This document shows positions 1-12,516 of a stretch of DNA of 64,000 bases, one piece after another (positions within the stretch are counted from its first letter, which is position 1; every line of letters starts with the position of its first letter). The notes under the pieces were generated by a model. That model saw only the letters and a program-made list of their open reading frames with translations, did no database searches and was not told the DNA's origin. Source of the DNA: Chlorokybus atmophyticus (lineage: Eukaryota > Streptophyta > Chlorokybophyceae > Chlorokybales > Chlorokybaceae); contig RHPI01002090.1 of assembly GCA_009103225.1 (NCBI GenBank), positions 778,439-842,438 on the forward strand, read 5' to 3'. The position numbers were made by a program, and so were the translations under genes.

Positions 1-3000
1 CCCCCCCCCCCCCCCCCCCCCAAAAGCACCAAGCAGTTGGTCGGAAACTTGAAGCAGTGGCACGCTGTTGTGTTCTTAAGTGCACGGTGCATCTTGGCCA
101 TTTCCTCTGCTTTCCATTGTTCTTCGTGCCTTTAAGCATGCTGGAGAAGAGTGAAGATCAGGCGGAGGGGGGTTTGGGACTACTTACCTGCAGTCGATGC
201 ACATGCACACATGCACATAAGTGTCGCATTGCCAAGAGCAGTGGCTGGTCTGGTGTTTATTGGTAGACTATTTATTGTTATTGATGCGATCTGGATGTTG
301 TTGGACATGTGCAAGCCAACAACAACCACTCCATCACTTGGTGCATCTCCTTGAAGCTTGACTACTTGTTGCTACTGGCACGGTATACTTGACCACTGGT
401 TCGTGCAGGGGAAGGATCTCCTAGTTCTCCTGTCTGATTCTGGGAAACTGTCGTTTGTCACATTCAGCAATGACCTGCATCGGTACGCGCTGGTGTTTGG
501 TAGGTTTGCACTCTGTGTGTACTGTTTTTGTTGTCGCGAAGCGGTTGTTGTCGTAACCACTGTATTTGGTAGGTTTCTGGCTCTGTCCCAGGTGCATTTA
601 TCATATCCTGGATTTGATCGCCGAGAACTGGGGCGCTCACTAGCTATTGAGCAAAGGTACGACAGCAGCTGAGCACTGCTGCTCAGGCAGTTGAGTCAAT
701 ACTAATTCTCTCTCGCACATCTTCCCTGACCCGCTGTGTTGCCGCTGTGTACATTCAGGTCACGGGCGGTGGCTGTCTCCGCCTTTCAGGACCGTTTGTC
801 TATCTTTCCTATTACATCATCCGCAGGAGATCGCATTGTTCAGGAGGTCAGTTCTCAACTGTTGCTGTTTGGTCTGTGTCACACACGTGTGCGTTGTGAG
901 CAGTGCGCAACCGTTGTGACACACCTGCAGGGCACAGTATACCCAGGAGAGGCCTTTCCTGGTCCGCCCTGGGAGGCGCCTGATGGCAGCGCTGACGTGT
1001 CCTGCCCAAGCTGGGGAACTGTCTGGAGTATGGCGTTCATTGCATGCGATGCTGTGGATGTCGCGCGCGGAGTGGTCAAGCTGGCTATTATTCTTCACAG
1101 GTTGGCCGAATGATGGTGATGTCCAGCCTATTCCAAATTGAGAGAGAGCTTGTATAATTTACTTATTCCAATGCAGGCCAGGCACTCGAGGGAATGAGAT
1201 TCAGATACTGAGCTGTTGGACTCATAATCACCACACCTGCTTAGAGGCGCGGTTCATGCCTCCCGGACTCAGTCCCGGCTACGCGCCAGCACTTGCCATC
1301 CAACTTGTTCCCACCGCGCACGTTGGCATGCTTTTGGTCATCTGCGAGGGGTGTGTGCTCCTACTGACTGTGGTGGCTGTGGCTCAAGCACCTGTGCTAG
1401 TTGGCAGTGTTAGGCTGCCTAGTGATGGCCTCTCGACCAGCAAACCGCCCTTCATTACAGCCTGGGAATGGGAAGCCAACGCGGGGTCGACCAGGCTTAT
1501 CACCATCACCGACAAAGGCAACTTGCACCTCTTGCAGCTGACAAGTTCTGGCAATGGCGCTGAGCTGCAGCTTGGCCCTGTGCTGTACACTGCGAGACCC
1601 TGCAACCAGTTGTTATGGTTGGCACAGGGATGTGTTGCAGCATTTGTTGAACTTGGAGATGGCGTGATGCTTCAATTTGCATCCAATGCTCAACTTCAGC
1701 ACAAGTCGGACATCCTGAACACTGCGCCGCTTTTGGACTTTCAGATGGTGGACTTTTACAGCGAAAATCAGGATCAGATCTTTGCTGGCAGTGGGGTTGG
1801 AGTTGAAGGGTCCATTCGCGTGATTAGGAATGGCAACAAGGTGGAGCTCCTGCTGAGTTCACCTCCGCAATATGCTGGTGTTACTGGCGTATGGAGCTTG
1901 CGCCTGAGGCGGGAAGATACGTATCATTCTTACCTGGTCATGACGTTTGTGGATGCAACCCGCGTGCTTTCTGTTGGCTTGAGCTTCGACGACATTACTG
2001 AATTAGTGGGCTTCAATTCTACACAGACAACCATAGCATGTGGGAGGATACAGGACCACTATCTTGTTCAGGTAACCTTCGTGTACGAGCTGGATTATCA
2101 TTGGTATCAAGTATGTTGGTTACTATTCTCAGCATGGCCTTTCATGTGCCAGGTTTGTGGGCATGCTGTGCGGTTAACTTGCCCCTTGCAAGGCCGCAGT
2201 TCTCAGTCCGGACCTTACGTACGAGAATGGGCGTTGCCGGATGCACCCTACACAGCTGTCAAAGTCGGCGCAGTTGGAGCAACGTTTGCACTTGTATCAA
2301 TGGTCACCATCAAGCCCAATTTTGTACGGGAAGATGTTCTAGCTGTGCTGCGAGTTGCTGCCGATAACAACGGCCAACCACATTTGGTAAGTGTCGCCTT
2401 TATGTGCAACTATGTCACATGCTTATAAACTGCACAGCGTCACGATTCCCGTCGCTGCACCTGTGCATGCATGAGAGGCAGCTGTGCACAATGCTTGCAG
2501 CGCATGAGTCAGTGGCATCATGGATGTTGTGCGTATGCAGGTGCAAGTACATCGCATAAGCCTTCAGGCAGAGTTGTCCTGCATCTCAGTGCCAGTGTCC
2601 GAAGGACCTGGTTCCAAGTCGGAACATGACATGGCATCTGCACCATGGACAACAGGGCAAGCATTCTGCGTCGTTGGCACGTATCTACCATCTGTCGAGT
2701 TACTTGTTTTGGACGACTCAACCATCCAATGCGTCGCTTCCACTTCTCTAAGCGCACCTGCGCTGTCTGGCGCGATCAGCAATGGGCCTCCTGAAAGCGT
2801 GCGCTTTGTACAGTTTGACAGCGCCTACATACTCGTTGGCCTACGCAGCGGTGGCCTGCTGCGATACGAGATAATCACATCACATCTTTCCAGCCCACCC
2901 CATAGAGGCACCCCTGTTGCTGTTGGACACGAGCTTGCTTCAGCTTCCGGCAATGCACAGTCCATCACGCCACATGTCACCTTGCGGCTTGCTGCTGTGA

Positions 3001-5439
3001 GGCGCATTGGCGTGTCCCCTGTATCATTGATTCCTCTGGCTGCGTCCCCTTCCTCCGATGTTGTGGCTCTTAGCGATAGGCCGTGGTTGCTACAAGCGCC
3101 ACGTCGTACCCAATGCATCACCTGCACTTCCATATCGTTCCAGCCGTCAACGCATGCGACTGCTGTCAGCTGCGCGGATTGCCCCAACGGCGTGTTGTTC
3201 ATTGCCGACAGCTGCGTCCACTTGGTAGGTTCACGCTTGCAGTTTGAATGGGTTTTTGATTACTTGGCTGATGCGCTCATTCCAGGAGTGTTTGTCAAGT
3301 AGGTGGCAATGGAGCAGTCCAAGCGGCTCAATGTGCAGAAGCTCCCGTTGGGAGCTACACCGCGAAGAGTGCTGTACCACAACCAATCCAAGTTGCTTGT
3401 GGTTGCATGCACCGATGAAACAACCAGTCACTTCAGCATGATGCCAGGCACCGTGGCCACGTTCCCTGTCATCTGCGGGCTGAAGTGTGTGGACCCTGTG
3501 AGCGGACGAGTGTTCTACGAAATGAGGCTTAAGCCTTGCGAAGTGGCGTTCTCCCTGAAGTCATGGACTTTAGAACACGGCCAAGAGTACATTGTGGCAG
3601 GTGGGTCAGCTCATGTGGCTGCATTTCAAATACAGCCAATGACGCTGGTATAACATCTTGCAGGCACTGCGTTGGGAGTTGGTACTCCTCTCCAAGGTGA
3701 ACGTGGCCGCCTGCTGCTGTTGCGACTGCAATTTCATGCAGGCCATGCTGATCAAGGGAATGGGCATAGAATGGTCAGCGCTGATGTTGAGCCCGAAGGG
3801 TCCTGGGATCTGCAACTTGTGCACGAAGTCACACTTCCCGGCATGGTCTGCGCGACCATGCCATACTTAAACAGCTACCTCCTTGCCTCCGCTGGCCGCA
3901 AGGTACCCGTTCAAGACCATATGGTTGGAGATTCTCATTTTCTAAGCTCACTTCATGCTGCTGTTGTGCAGCTCTACTGTCTTACTGCATCGTTTGACGG
4001 CGAACGTGCGGTGCTGCACAAGGTGGCCAGATGCCACACACGCCTATTTATTGCTGCCTTGACAACATACCTCACGCGCATTGTGGTGGTGGACGTCAAG
4101 GACAGCGTTCTTTTCTACACATACCGCGAGGTATGTCGGGACTGAGTTGGTTTGGTTGCATACCATGTCCGCAGAGGTGGAGCTGCCAGAGTGACGACGG
4201 AGGAGCTTCCGTCATCACTCTGGCAGGAGTACAATTGTTCACAGCTCACATATATGCGTGAACACTCTTGTTGTCCTATCTGCAGGACTCCAAGCAGTTC
4301 GAGTTGGAGTACTGCGATCGAGCACAGCGCCTTGTGGCAGACTGCGCATTGTCTGACAGCAACGTGGCTTGTGGGGTTGATAGACATGGAAACTTCTTTG
4401 CGCTCACAAATGGCGAGCGCCCGGAAGGTTCGCTAGCAACAGCTTGCTGAACAGCAATCTGTTGGCTGATGGCCATATGCAATGCACGACATGCTCAAGA
4501 GCCTCTTGAATATCGATGCAGGTGACGCTAGTACCAATCCAGATATCAACCTTGTCCAGGCGGCGTCGTTTTCAATTGGAGAGTCTGCGCTGCATATAAG
4601 AGAGGTTGTTCTTCTGCGCTGAATTGTAGTGGAATACTCTGTTTATAACAGCAGCAGAGCTGTCTTCAAGCTTGTGCACCGGTACTCGACAAACAGCTGC
4701 TGACTTTGTGTCTGTGTAGGGCTCACTTGCATACAGGACGCCTGAAGTAGTACGCTCGGCAGATGGTGCCAGCCCTATAGCAGTTCCCCCTCCCGACTTG
4801 CGGCAGCAAACATTGGTGGCGGCTACATTGCTGGGCAGCATTGTTCTCTTCTTGAGATTACCGAAGTAAGCGTGCCCTTTGCAGACTTGGATTTGAAATA
4901 CCTACCTTGTTATGGAGCAGGTGGTAATTTCTGTCTCTCATTGTTACAGAGAGGAGTATGACGTTCTGAGAGCTGTTGAACATGCGCTGGCTTCGTACCC
5001 TATTACTGCACCAGTTCTGGGAAACAGTCACATTGCCTTTCGCTCACAAGCGGTAAGTACAATGGTCAGTTGATGGATTGGCAGTTACGATGCAGGACAT
5101 GCACATGTGGTGCACAGTCTTGCAACATGTCGGTCTTATGTTGTTGATCCTGTGGTGTTATTGTGATTTGGCAGTGTGCTAACACGTCTGCATATCTGCG
5201 TATAGGCAAGCCATACTGGCCACGTTCTGGATGGCGACATGCTTGCGCAGTTCCTGGAGTTGCCAGACTACCACCAGCGCCAAGTGCTGAATTCTTTGTC
5301 GGCAGCAAGTCATGCGGCTGTGCTTGGGATGGATGCATACACCACAATCCCGGGCGTGGCGGCCAGTCAGCCTGGCGCGGAGATGACTGTTGAGAAGATT
5401 CTGGCGTTGATAGAGCATGTGCACAGCAGGCTGTCATAG
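1..5439 (+). CDS. CPSF-A/DDB1-like WD-propeller protein (3' part of gene)
   Basis: This is the C-terminal part of a large protein of the CPSF160/SF3B3/DDB1 superfamily; the gene enters from the left edge. Clear coding blocks, broken by short GT-AG introns, include GKDLLVLLSDSGKLSF (from 411), FDRRELGRSLAIEQ (near 615), RAVAVSAFQDRLSIF (near 763), a long exon at about 1177-2071, another at about 2538-3222, and 3303-3600. The C-terminal exon (about 5205-5439) contains GDMLAQFLELPDYHQ and ends EKILALIEHVHSRLS, resembling the C-terminal helices of DDB1. The pattern fits the plant 'CPSF A subunit-like' third paralogue better than canonical CPSF160 or SF3B3, but that is inference. Family members are scaffolds in pre-mRNA processing or CUL4 ubiquitin ligases; which applies here cannot be decided. 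Early exons (before 411) are uncertain. Confidence 0.8.
4183..4226 (+). repeat. Near-perfect intronic hairpin
   Basis: Inside the intron at about 4131-4284 of the CPSF-A-like gene, the arms starting CTGCCAGAGTGA and ending TCACTCTGGCAG pair over about 19 of 20 positions around a 5-6 nt loop. It has no coding role in the predicted splice form. It could fold co-transcriptionally or be a relic of a small inverted repeat. Confidence 0.6.
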
Positions 5440-6480
5440 TCGCTTTCGGATGAAGACAGCAATTTCACATGCAAGGCAGTTCCTGCGTGAGCAGTGCGAA
5501 GAGTTTGTACATGGGCAATGAGGCAGTGTGGTGATGTACAATGAGTGGTCCTAGTATAGGGAATGGATTGTGATATGTCATGCACAAACATGCGTGCACA
5601 AGCAAAGGTGCATAGTAGGGCAAGCATAGCAAGCACAACAAGCAAAGGCAATTATCACAATCGGGGCCACCTAGTCGCTATTATCTGTGCTGCTATGTGC
5701 CGTGCGCTGTAATGGCAGTAGGCAGGCTCAACCAACCTGAGGATACAAGGCAGGGAGTTAGGCCGGAGATTGGGCGTGGGTAGGACATGTAAGTTAGTAT
5801 GATAACAACAATGGTGCGCATTGATTTGGTTGCGCAGGTGGGCTCGTCTAACAGCACACTAACCGCCATGGGCAGTGGCTACTCTGATACCACTGCAAGT
5901 GTACAAAAGATGGTCTGCTCGTAAATTGCATGCATAATGTCACAAGCATTAGTCATGCATGTTGTGACGCATACCAAGCATGCAAGCAGTCAGTGGCCGT
6001 CACAATATCATGTCACCACTGGGCTAAAGCTATGTACTTCTTCACTTACTACAACTACTTTGGCTACCCCGTTAGTCATGCATGCATGCGTGTATGTTCA
6101 ATCATCACCTGTCCCCGGCACCAGCGTGCTCTCGTGTGACTGAGCAATTCTGTGTCTGGTTGGCAAATGCAGTGCGCACTAGCGTTGCCACACAGGACAT
6201 CCTTCGCGCAGTATTGCTCGTGTGCCTGTATAGTTGTGATTCCTTCATGAACACTGCAAACACAGTTTGTGGTCACAAAGTTGTTTGACATGTCATGCTT
6301 ATACATATGTTGCGCGGGGCCTTCCATATTTGACAATCATGTCACAACATTTGACACAGTAATACTGCGACAGTAAGCACTGTGCAAGTTGTAAAATCAG
6401 TGTCAATACAGTTACGGCAATCCGCATCAAACAAGAGGTAAGTGAGATAAGTTAATGTGCATTGCGCGGGGAGCAGTTGT
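5440..6480. other. Intergenic region without a recognisable gene
   Basis: Between the end of the CPSF-A-like gene and the minisatellite I see only short open frames without family signatures. The stretch should hold the 3' end of the upstream transcript. Scattered TGCATGCA-type words occur, a common feature of this genome's intergenic DNA. Confidence 0.5.
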
Positions 6481-6504
6481 CACTGCCAGCACATGTTGTA
6501 TGTT

Positions 6505-6855
6505 TCCTCATATGACTGTGCGTGACTGTGTATGCTCTATGTTGGCTCGCAGGACTGTGCATGAAGGCATGACTGTGATTGTGCATGTGCATGCTGCATG
6601 TGCATGTGCATGTGCATGTTGGCTCACATGACTGTGCATGACTGTGCATGCTCTATGTTGGCTCGCAGGACTGTGCATGAAGGCATGACTGTGAATGTGA
6701 ATGTGAATGTGAATGTGCATGTGCATGCTGTATGTGCAAGTGCATGTGCATGCTGGCTCACATGACTGTACATGCCTGAATGACGGTGCATGACTGTGCA
6801 CGAATCAATGACTGTGCATGCTGGCTCTTACATGACTGTACATGCCTGCATGACT
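6505..6855. repeat. TGCATG-rich minisatellite
   Basis: Imperfect tandem copies of words such as GACTGTGCATG, ATGTTGGCTCGCAG and GGCTCACATGACTGT. A longer unit of about 115-120 bp is visible at about 6531 and again at about 6647, with internal (GTGAAT)n and (GTGCAT)n runs. No coding signature is present in any frame. Confidence 0.75.
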
Positions 6856-7174
6856 GAGTGCCAACACCCCTCATTCTGTCGTGCCCTCAGTTCTGTCATA
6901 AAATAACCGTTGCAGTTCTTGTGAGTCCTGTGACAGCTTGCAGCCGATTGCGAACTGTGGGTCTTACACGGCAAGACCAGGACCAGCCGAGCAGCAAAGT
7001 GGCGCCATCCACCATTCAGCAGCACTGCATCACATTACACCCCCGCCCTCGCCCTGCTCCTACTTTTGCTGCCTGTTACTGCTGTGCTACCTCCACATCC
7101 TCCACGTTCTCATCGTGGGCCTCTGGCGTCTGTGCCCAGGTGCCCCGGACCAGCCTTATCAGAGAGCTCCGTGT

Positions 7175-7419
7175 GCTCCGCGACGTCCCGCAGTGCGCGC
7201 GTGAAGTCGCCGCCGACAGCGGAAGAGGGTCCGGCCGCCAGGGTCTCCCGCAGGTGAGCAAACCGGCGCTCCTTGAGGCGCTAGAGGGGACAGCTGCTGC
7301 AATCGATCAGCGACACCCTGGGGCTTCCACCGGTTAACTCGCATGCGGGAGACCTGGCGCCGGACACTCTTCCGCTGCCAACGGCGACATCACGCGCGCA
7401 CCGCAGGACATTGCGGAGC
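7175..7419. repeat. Inverted repeat, arms of about 90 bp
   Basis: The left arm (7175-7266) and the reverse complement of the right arm (7330-7419) align over about 90 bp at roughly 80% identity, both running from GCTCCGC to AACCGG, with about 63 bp between them. Transcribed, this would give a long imperfect hairpin. Similar peptides result when both arms are translated outward, so the arms derive from one duplicated segment. The origin (MITE-like, or an inverted duplication of a gene fragment) is unknown. Confidence 0.7.
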
Positions 7420-7643
7420 TTCTGGTGACGCTGATTCGGGGACTCAGCCGCAAGCCGTTGGACAGTCATCGATGCATCTCGCACACACTCTCAAGTTCAC
7501 GCCTTGCATAATGGGCAATGCGGCTGTGCGGACTAGCTGCAGTAATGCACCAACATACTTGGAAGGTGATTGACCCTATGTGCAAAGCTCCCAACTCAAT
7601 CAACACCGACCCATCAAGCGCAATTTTCGGAGCTTCCGCATGC

Positions 7644-10600
7644 TCAAGTAAACGTGGTGAAATGTTGCTGTATGTCGTGCGGCTCGCATGCCTCGCCAAC
7701 CAGAGTCAGCTTCTGGCACAGGCCAGGCGCAATGGTGTGCTCCACCAGTTGCGGGTGCAGAATGCGCGCCAGCATTTCAACTCCATTTATCAACCTGCAC
7801 GAGCCTGACATCGGTACTGGTACTGCTACAGCACATGCGCGTGTAACAACAACAACGGCAATCAGATTCACCTTGGACCGGGACGCGAGAAGAGCGCACT
7901 TTCGCAGATGTACACTTGTCCTGTCCGAACTGCCGGCAACGACCACCAACCAGGCAACGCCACCAGGTCTTGGATCTGCATCAGTACGGAGGGAGAGTTT
8001 AAGCAAATCAAAACACCTCCAATGCTACCTGCGCCACACGCGCACGCGCACTCACACACACGCGTGCAAACATAGCATCTACGGGTACCTCAGCCATGGT
8101 TTTGCGCTGTGAAGAGGAACAGGGTGCAAGGATGAGCACTTCAGGAGCGTAGGTCACCACCTCATCCCACTCGATCCGTCGCGCTGCGCATCCTGGCTCC
8201 TGGTTGGCAAGCACACGATGCTTTTGCCGTGTGCAAAACCACCACAACACCACACCGCACACGCGCAAACAAGTAGCCCACCTGCAGCTCGTCGCGCCCG
8301 CCAGCCAGCGTCTTCATCTCGCCGAGCCAGTGGCCGCCCAACACGATCGGCGAGAGTCCCTCCAGCGAGAGCACGCGTGGGCGGAAGCCCGATGGGACGG
8401 AGGCTACCGCCTGTGCGATGGCATCGAGTCGGGACTTTAGACTGTCGACCAAGGCCGTGGCACGGTTCTCCGCACCGACCGCGTCGCCGATCTGGTGAAT
8501 GGTATCCAGCATGTCACCCACCTGCGAGGTGTTGATGTCGTTCTTAGTGTCAACGTGCAGCACTGTGCGTGTCTGCGCGCGTGTCTGCGTGTGCGTACAG
8601 TGCGAGGTCGAAGAGTCAGGATGTTGACTTCCGGTGGCGCGAGCTTGGCGAGGGCCAGGGCGCGCGCAACCTCGCTGGTGTCCACATCGCAGGCGGCACA
8701 TGTGTCCTGTTTGCAAAACAGTATTTTTCAATTGATCACGCAACAAGTCAGTAGATTGAGATACACTGTCGCGTGGGTTTATACCTGAGTGAGAATGAGA
8801 TCGGGGCGCTGGTCAGCAATCCAGTCCGCATCCAAAGAGAACAGCTTCGCCCCGCTCTCTTTGATCTTTCGCAGCTGGTCGCACACACGCTTGGTCAAGA
8901 ATGCTACATCACCAACGACATGATAACCTGCCGATCTGAGTATGAAATAGTACCTGTTGCTCAATCTCTTTGCTGGACAAGTCCTCTGTGCGGATGGCAC
9001 TGCGGCTTACCTGCATGCCGCAACAACGCAAGGATGGTAGCGTCAGCGTTAACCCCATGCAGGGAAAACACGGGTTGAAAGCATGCGAACGCAGTGAGTA
9101 GCAACCAGCCAGGGACTGCATTGACTGACCACATGGCGGCCTTCTGAAATATTGCTGGGAAAATCGCAGAAGTCGCTTATGCCAATCACTCTGTCCAGCA
9201 CACCTGTTTGACACATACAGCAAGTCGAATGGATCGTCGGCAGGCGCGACGACACGCGACAAGTACAAACAGTCCAACAAACATTGCAACACTGTGTTGT
9301 GTTGGCATGTGGTGACGACGCATGTTCTCTCACCCAAAGCGTGCAGTATCTCCGTCCCGCTCGGAAGCAACGAGCAGATGCGCTGCGCAGTGGTGGGCGT
9401 GCCAACATCACCCCCGCATTCGTTGGACGCCGCGGCGGGACTCATCATCCGCACACCCTCAAGCTGCACAGAACCGCCAAACACCCCTCAACCTCACCTC
9501 CTCAACAACCAACACGACAAGCCCTCCTAATTCCTTCTCACAACCCACCTGCTGATGAGACATCAACTCCGCTACATCCCGGCAACGGCTCACAAGCGAG
9601 GCCGCGAAGCGAGGGTTGCTGCCCCAGTGAAGGTGAACATAGCTGGCGAGGGCGTTGCCGAGTTGGTAACCCTCTAAGGTTGCGTTGGCGTTGGGCTGCT
9701 GGAGACGGACACTGTAAGCGTATGATAGAGGTGATGATGCTGGTGAGGATGCGCATGCGGGTTTCGGGCAGTCGGGGAGGCTCTCGGGGACGATCTCGCT
9801 GAAGTGGTAGACTTGGCCGCGGACCGTTTGCGAAGAGGGGAAGAGTGTACACGCGTCTTGAGTCTCGACCTGTAAGTTGCACACTTGAATTGGTACATGA
9901 GATACACATGACGTTGAGGCCATCCCAGTTGCTCACCTCCACATAACCCATCTTCATGGCGTGGACCATGCGCGTGCGGAAGGGAAGCACGCCGCACATC
10001 GAATGCACTCCACCATCTTTGGTCTGGTCGTTATGTAAACATTATCGTCACCATCATGCCTCTGACTATCATCCGCTTGCGCGTGTGCACACACCTGCAG
10101 GCTTTGAGACAAGTACATAAGGCCGCCGCACTCTCCGTAGACAATGCCGCCGCCGGCAGCAACATCCCTCACGGCTGCACGCATCTCCATGTTGGCCGCC
10201 AGATCCGCCGCATGCAGCTCAGGGTAGCCTGCATCAGGCTGATGATTGAACCAACAACATTGTGTGCGTTGCACGACAACGACAAGTACGAGTACGAGTA
10301 CCTCCGCCAAAGTACAGCCCGGTGACGCCAGATGGCAACGCTGAATCCATGATTGGTGAGAAGTACACCAGTTCCGCGCCAGCCTCTGCAGTATAAGCCA
10401 CCAAATTGATTAAGTCTGTTATGCAAGCTATCCGTTGCAAACAAAGCTATCCTACCTTGCAGCAAGAAAAGGTTCTCATGGTAGTAGAAGCAGAATGCGG
10501 CGTCCCGTGCAACGCCGATGCGAACACGTGCAATGTGATCGGCTATGTGCGGGTGTTGGATGGTTATGCTCGGGAGCGCAGGTTGCGTGTCGGGTGAGAT

Positions 10601-11818
10601 GTTGGCCACAGCAGAAGTGGATTGCAGCAGTGCGTCCAAGTCGAGGTTGTCCTCAACCAACGTCGCAAGCGTGTCCAAGTACTGGCGCGTCTGCGCTGGT
10701 GAGCACAGATGTCAACCACCTCTTCAGACTATACAAAGCAGTCACCATGGCAACCATCACCACCACCACCACCACCACCACCATCACCATCACCATCACC
10801 TTGCGGTCCGTTAGCGACTTCCGCTGGCATGTGCAGCCCGAGGTGGCGCTCAGGTACAACGACGCGGTTGTCCTTGGGCACGGCCCCGAGGACGCAAACA
10901 TCCGGCAAGGCCGACTCAAGAGCCTCTCTCAACCACGCTGCGTGTGCCTTACCCCCAACCTGACACACACCAGAGCGTGAGCATGTGGGTGATTGAGAGC
11001 GTGTGCATGTGACGAGTTCGAACTCCACCTTGTTCAGGACGAGGCCGGCGAAGGTGACGTTGGTGTCGAATGCGGTGAATCCAAGTGCGAGTGCGGCGGC
11101 GGAGCGTGCGAGGGCCCAGCAGTCGAGGACGAGGACGACGGGAGACCTGAGCCACTTGGACATCTCTGCGGTGCTGCCGACCTCACTACGACCGTCACGA
11201 CCGTCATAAAGACCCATCACGCCCTCAACCACAGCAACGTCTGCGCCCGAGGCGTGCTTGCGAAATAACTCGATGTTGCTCTGCCTGCGCATAAACACAC
11301 ATGTTGAACGCACAGCACGCGCGTGCGTGCCACAGACCCTGCGTGCCACTGTTGACCCATGCAGGTTTTAACGGGCAGTACGCTTGGCATTATGCGTTGC
11401 ATACAGGCATGTCGCTTACTTGTCCAGCATCCAGCCATCGAGGTTGATTGATGGCCGCCCGCAAGCGGCCTCATGGTGCATTGGATCCAAGAAGTCTGCG
11501 CACAATGCAAGCGGATATGCATCATTCCTGGCACCTCACACAAACGCAACCACAGCTGTACCAACGGATGCAAGTCGACACCTTGCGTGCAATGAGACGC
11601 AAGTGCAATGCAGCATGCAGTGCCAAAGCACCCGGCGTCGGCATGCACAGTGGTCATTGTCATAGTTGTCATAGCCCACGCGACTAACCTGGTCCAACTT
11701 TGAATGGCTGGACGTTAAGTCCCCTTCTTGTGAGTGCTGCCATGAGTCCCACCGCGACGCTGGTCTTGCCCACGCCGCTGTACGTTCCAGCAACTACCAC
11801 CGCGGGAGGCACCGCCAT
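7644..11818 (-). CDS. Predicted fusion: cobyrinate a,c-diamide synthase (CobB) + BtuF-like cobalamin-binding domain
   Basis: About 17 exons on the minus strand. The first exon holds the P-loop [15 protein letters not shown] and FKVGP. Next come [46 protein letters not shown], and the GATase module with nucleophile Cys in [13 protein letters not shown] and the His-bearing [12 protein letters not shown] (about 9600). CobB amidates the a and c side chains of cobyrinate using ATP and glutamine. An 85-nt GT-AG intron (9548-9464, phase 0) then joins ELMSHQQ directly to LEGVRMM, followed by [66 protein letters not shown] and [20 protein letters not shown]. These match cytosolic BtuF-like (COG0614) cobalamin-binding proteins. 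Start chosen at 11818, the first in-frame ATG ([11 protein letters not shown]); an upstream exon is possible. Without splicing at 9548, CobB would stop at 9459 and the two parts would be separate genes. Confidence 0.8.
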
Positions 11819-11973
11819 ACTGGAAATATCCGCGTCCACCTCCGATTCTACATGCACGGAGAATGCGGAACTGTCCCCACGCACAGTTTCAACCGCCGGC
11901 GGCAACAACAATGTCGCCCATGCCGCCAGCAATGCTACGCCGCATGCGGCAGCAGCAGTGTGCCTGTGCGAGT
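11819..11973. promoter_or_regulatory. Putative bidirectional promoter (CobB-BtuF / small ORF)
   Basis: Only about 155 bp separate the predicted start codons of the two divergent reading frames. The minus frame stays open upstream of the CobB ATG for about 55 codons before a stop, so part of this segment could instead code for an N-terminal extension. No specific promoter motif was recognised. Confidence 0.3.
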
Positions 11974-12304
11974 TATGGCCGCAAGTTACGTCACTGCGAG
12001 TACGCTGATGTCAAAACCTGGCGCTGTAACTAGCTGTCGTAATCTGTTCGTCTCGGCTCGTGACTTCAGTGCGGCCGATCCGGATCGGCTAAGTTTGTAC
12101 CGAGAACTGGACTTGAGTGAGATTGAAATGACAAAGGGGGCTGTGCTCAGTGCAGTGCACCAGGCAGCACACATGCTGGCGGCAACGGGGCTCACCCACC
12201 CTGGTACCGCCCTGGTGACATGGTTGGCATTTTGTGAAGTGATTGGAGTCTGGTTCCGTGACATAGAGTTGCTACAGGACTCTGCACTGGCACAGGCTGA
12301 GTAG
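11974..12304 (+). CDS. Hypothetical small protein, possible mitochondrial targeting
   Basis: A 109-codon frame starts [20 protein letters not shown], basic and serine-rich without acidic residues for its first 27 residues, like an organelle presequence. It continues with [18 protein letters not shown] and an amphipathic helix ([18 protein letters not shown]) and ends at a TAG at 12302-12304. I do not recognise a family. It may be only the first exon of a gene that continues into the gap at 12517. The opposite strand is also open over 11986-12414 but its peptide looks non-coding. Confidence 0.35.
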
Positions 12305-12516
12305 TCAATACCCAGGTAAGCGTTGCCTTGCGCTTGTTTGGCGCTGTAGGCGTGGCTTCCTGCATTGTACGTGGGCAACGCGTACAAATCAAGCTCGTTC
12401 AGCTGTTGACACATTGAGAGTTAGCATACGCATCCATGACACGCACAAGCACACGCACGAACACGCACACACTGCTACTCCCACCCACAACACCCATCCT
12501 CCCCCCCCCCCCCCCC

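Noticed and set aside
6505-6855. CRISPR-like array
   Set aside because: Repeats are contiguous, degenerate TGCATG words without unique spacers, in a eukaryotic context.
10740-10812. Poly-histidine or Gly/Asp-repeat coding region
   Set aside because: The CACCACCAC/CATCACC run falls in an intron of the CobB-BtuF gene: the exon ends at NGPQ before a GT donor and the next exon resumes at [11 protein letters not shown].
7644-11818. CobB and BtuF genes as bacterial contamination
   Set aside because: The sequence is broken by numerous GT-AG introns with frame kept only after splicing, and it sits between clearly eukaryotic genes.
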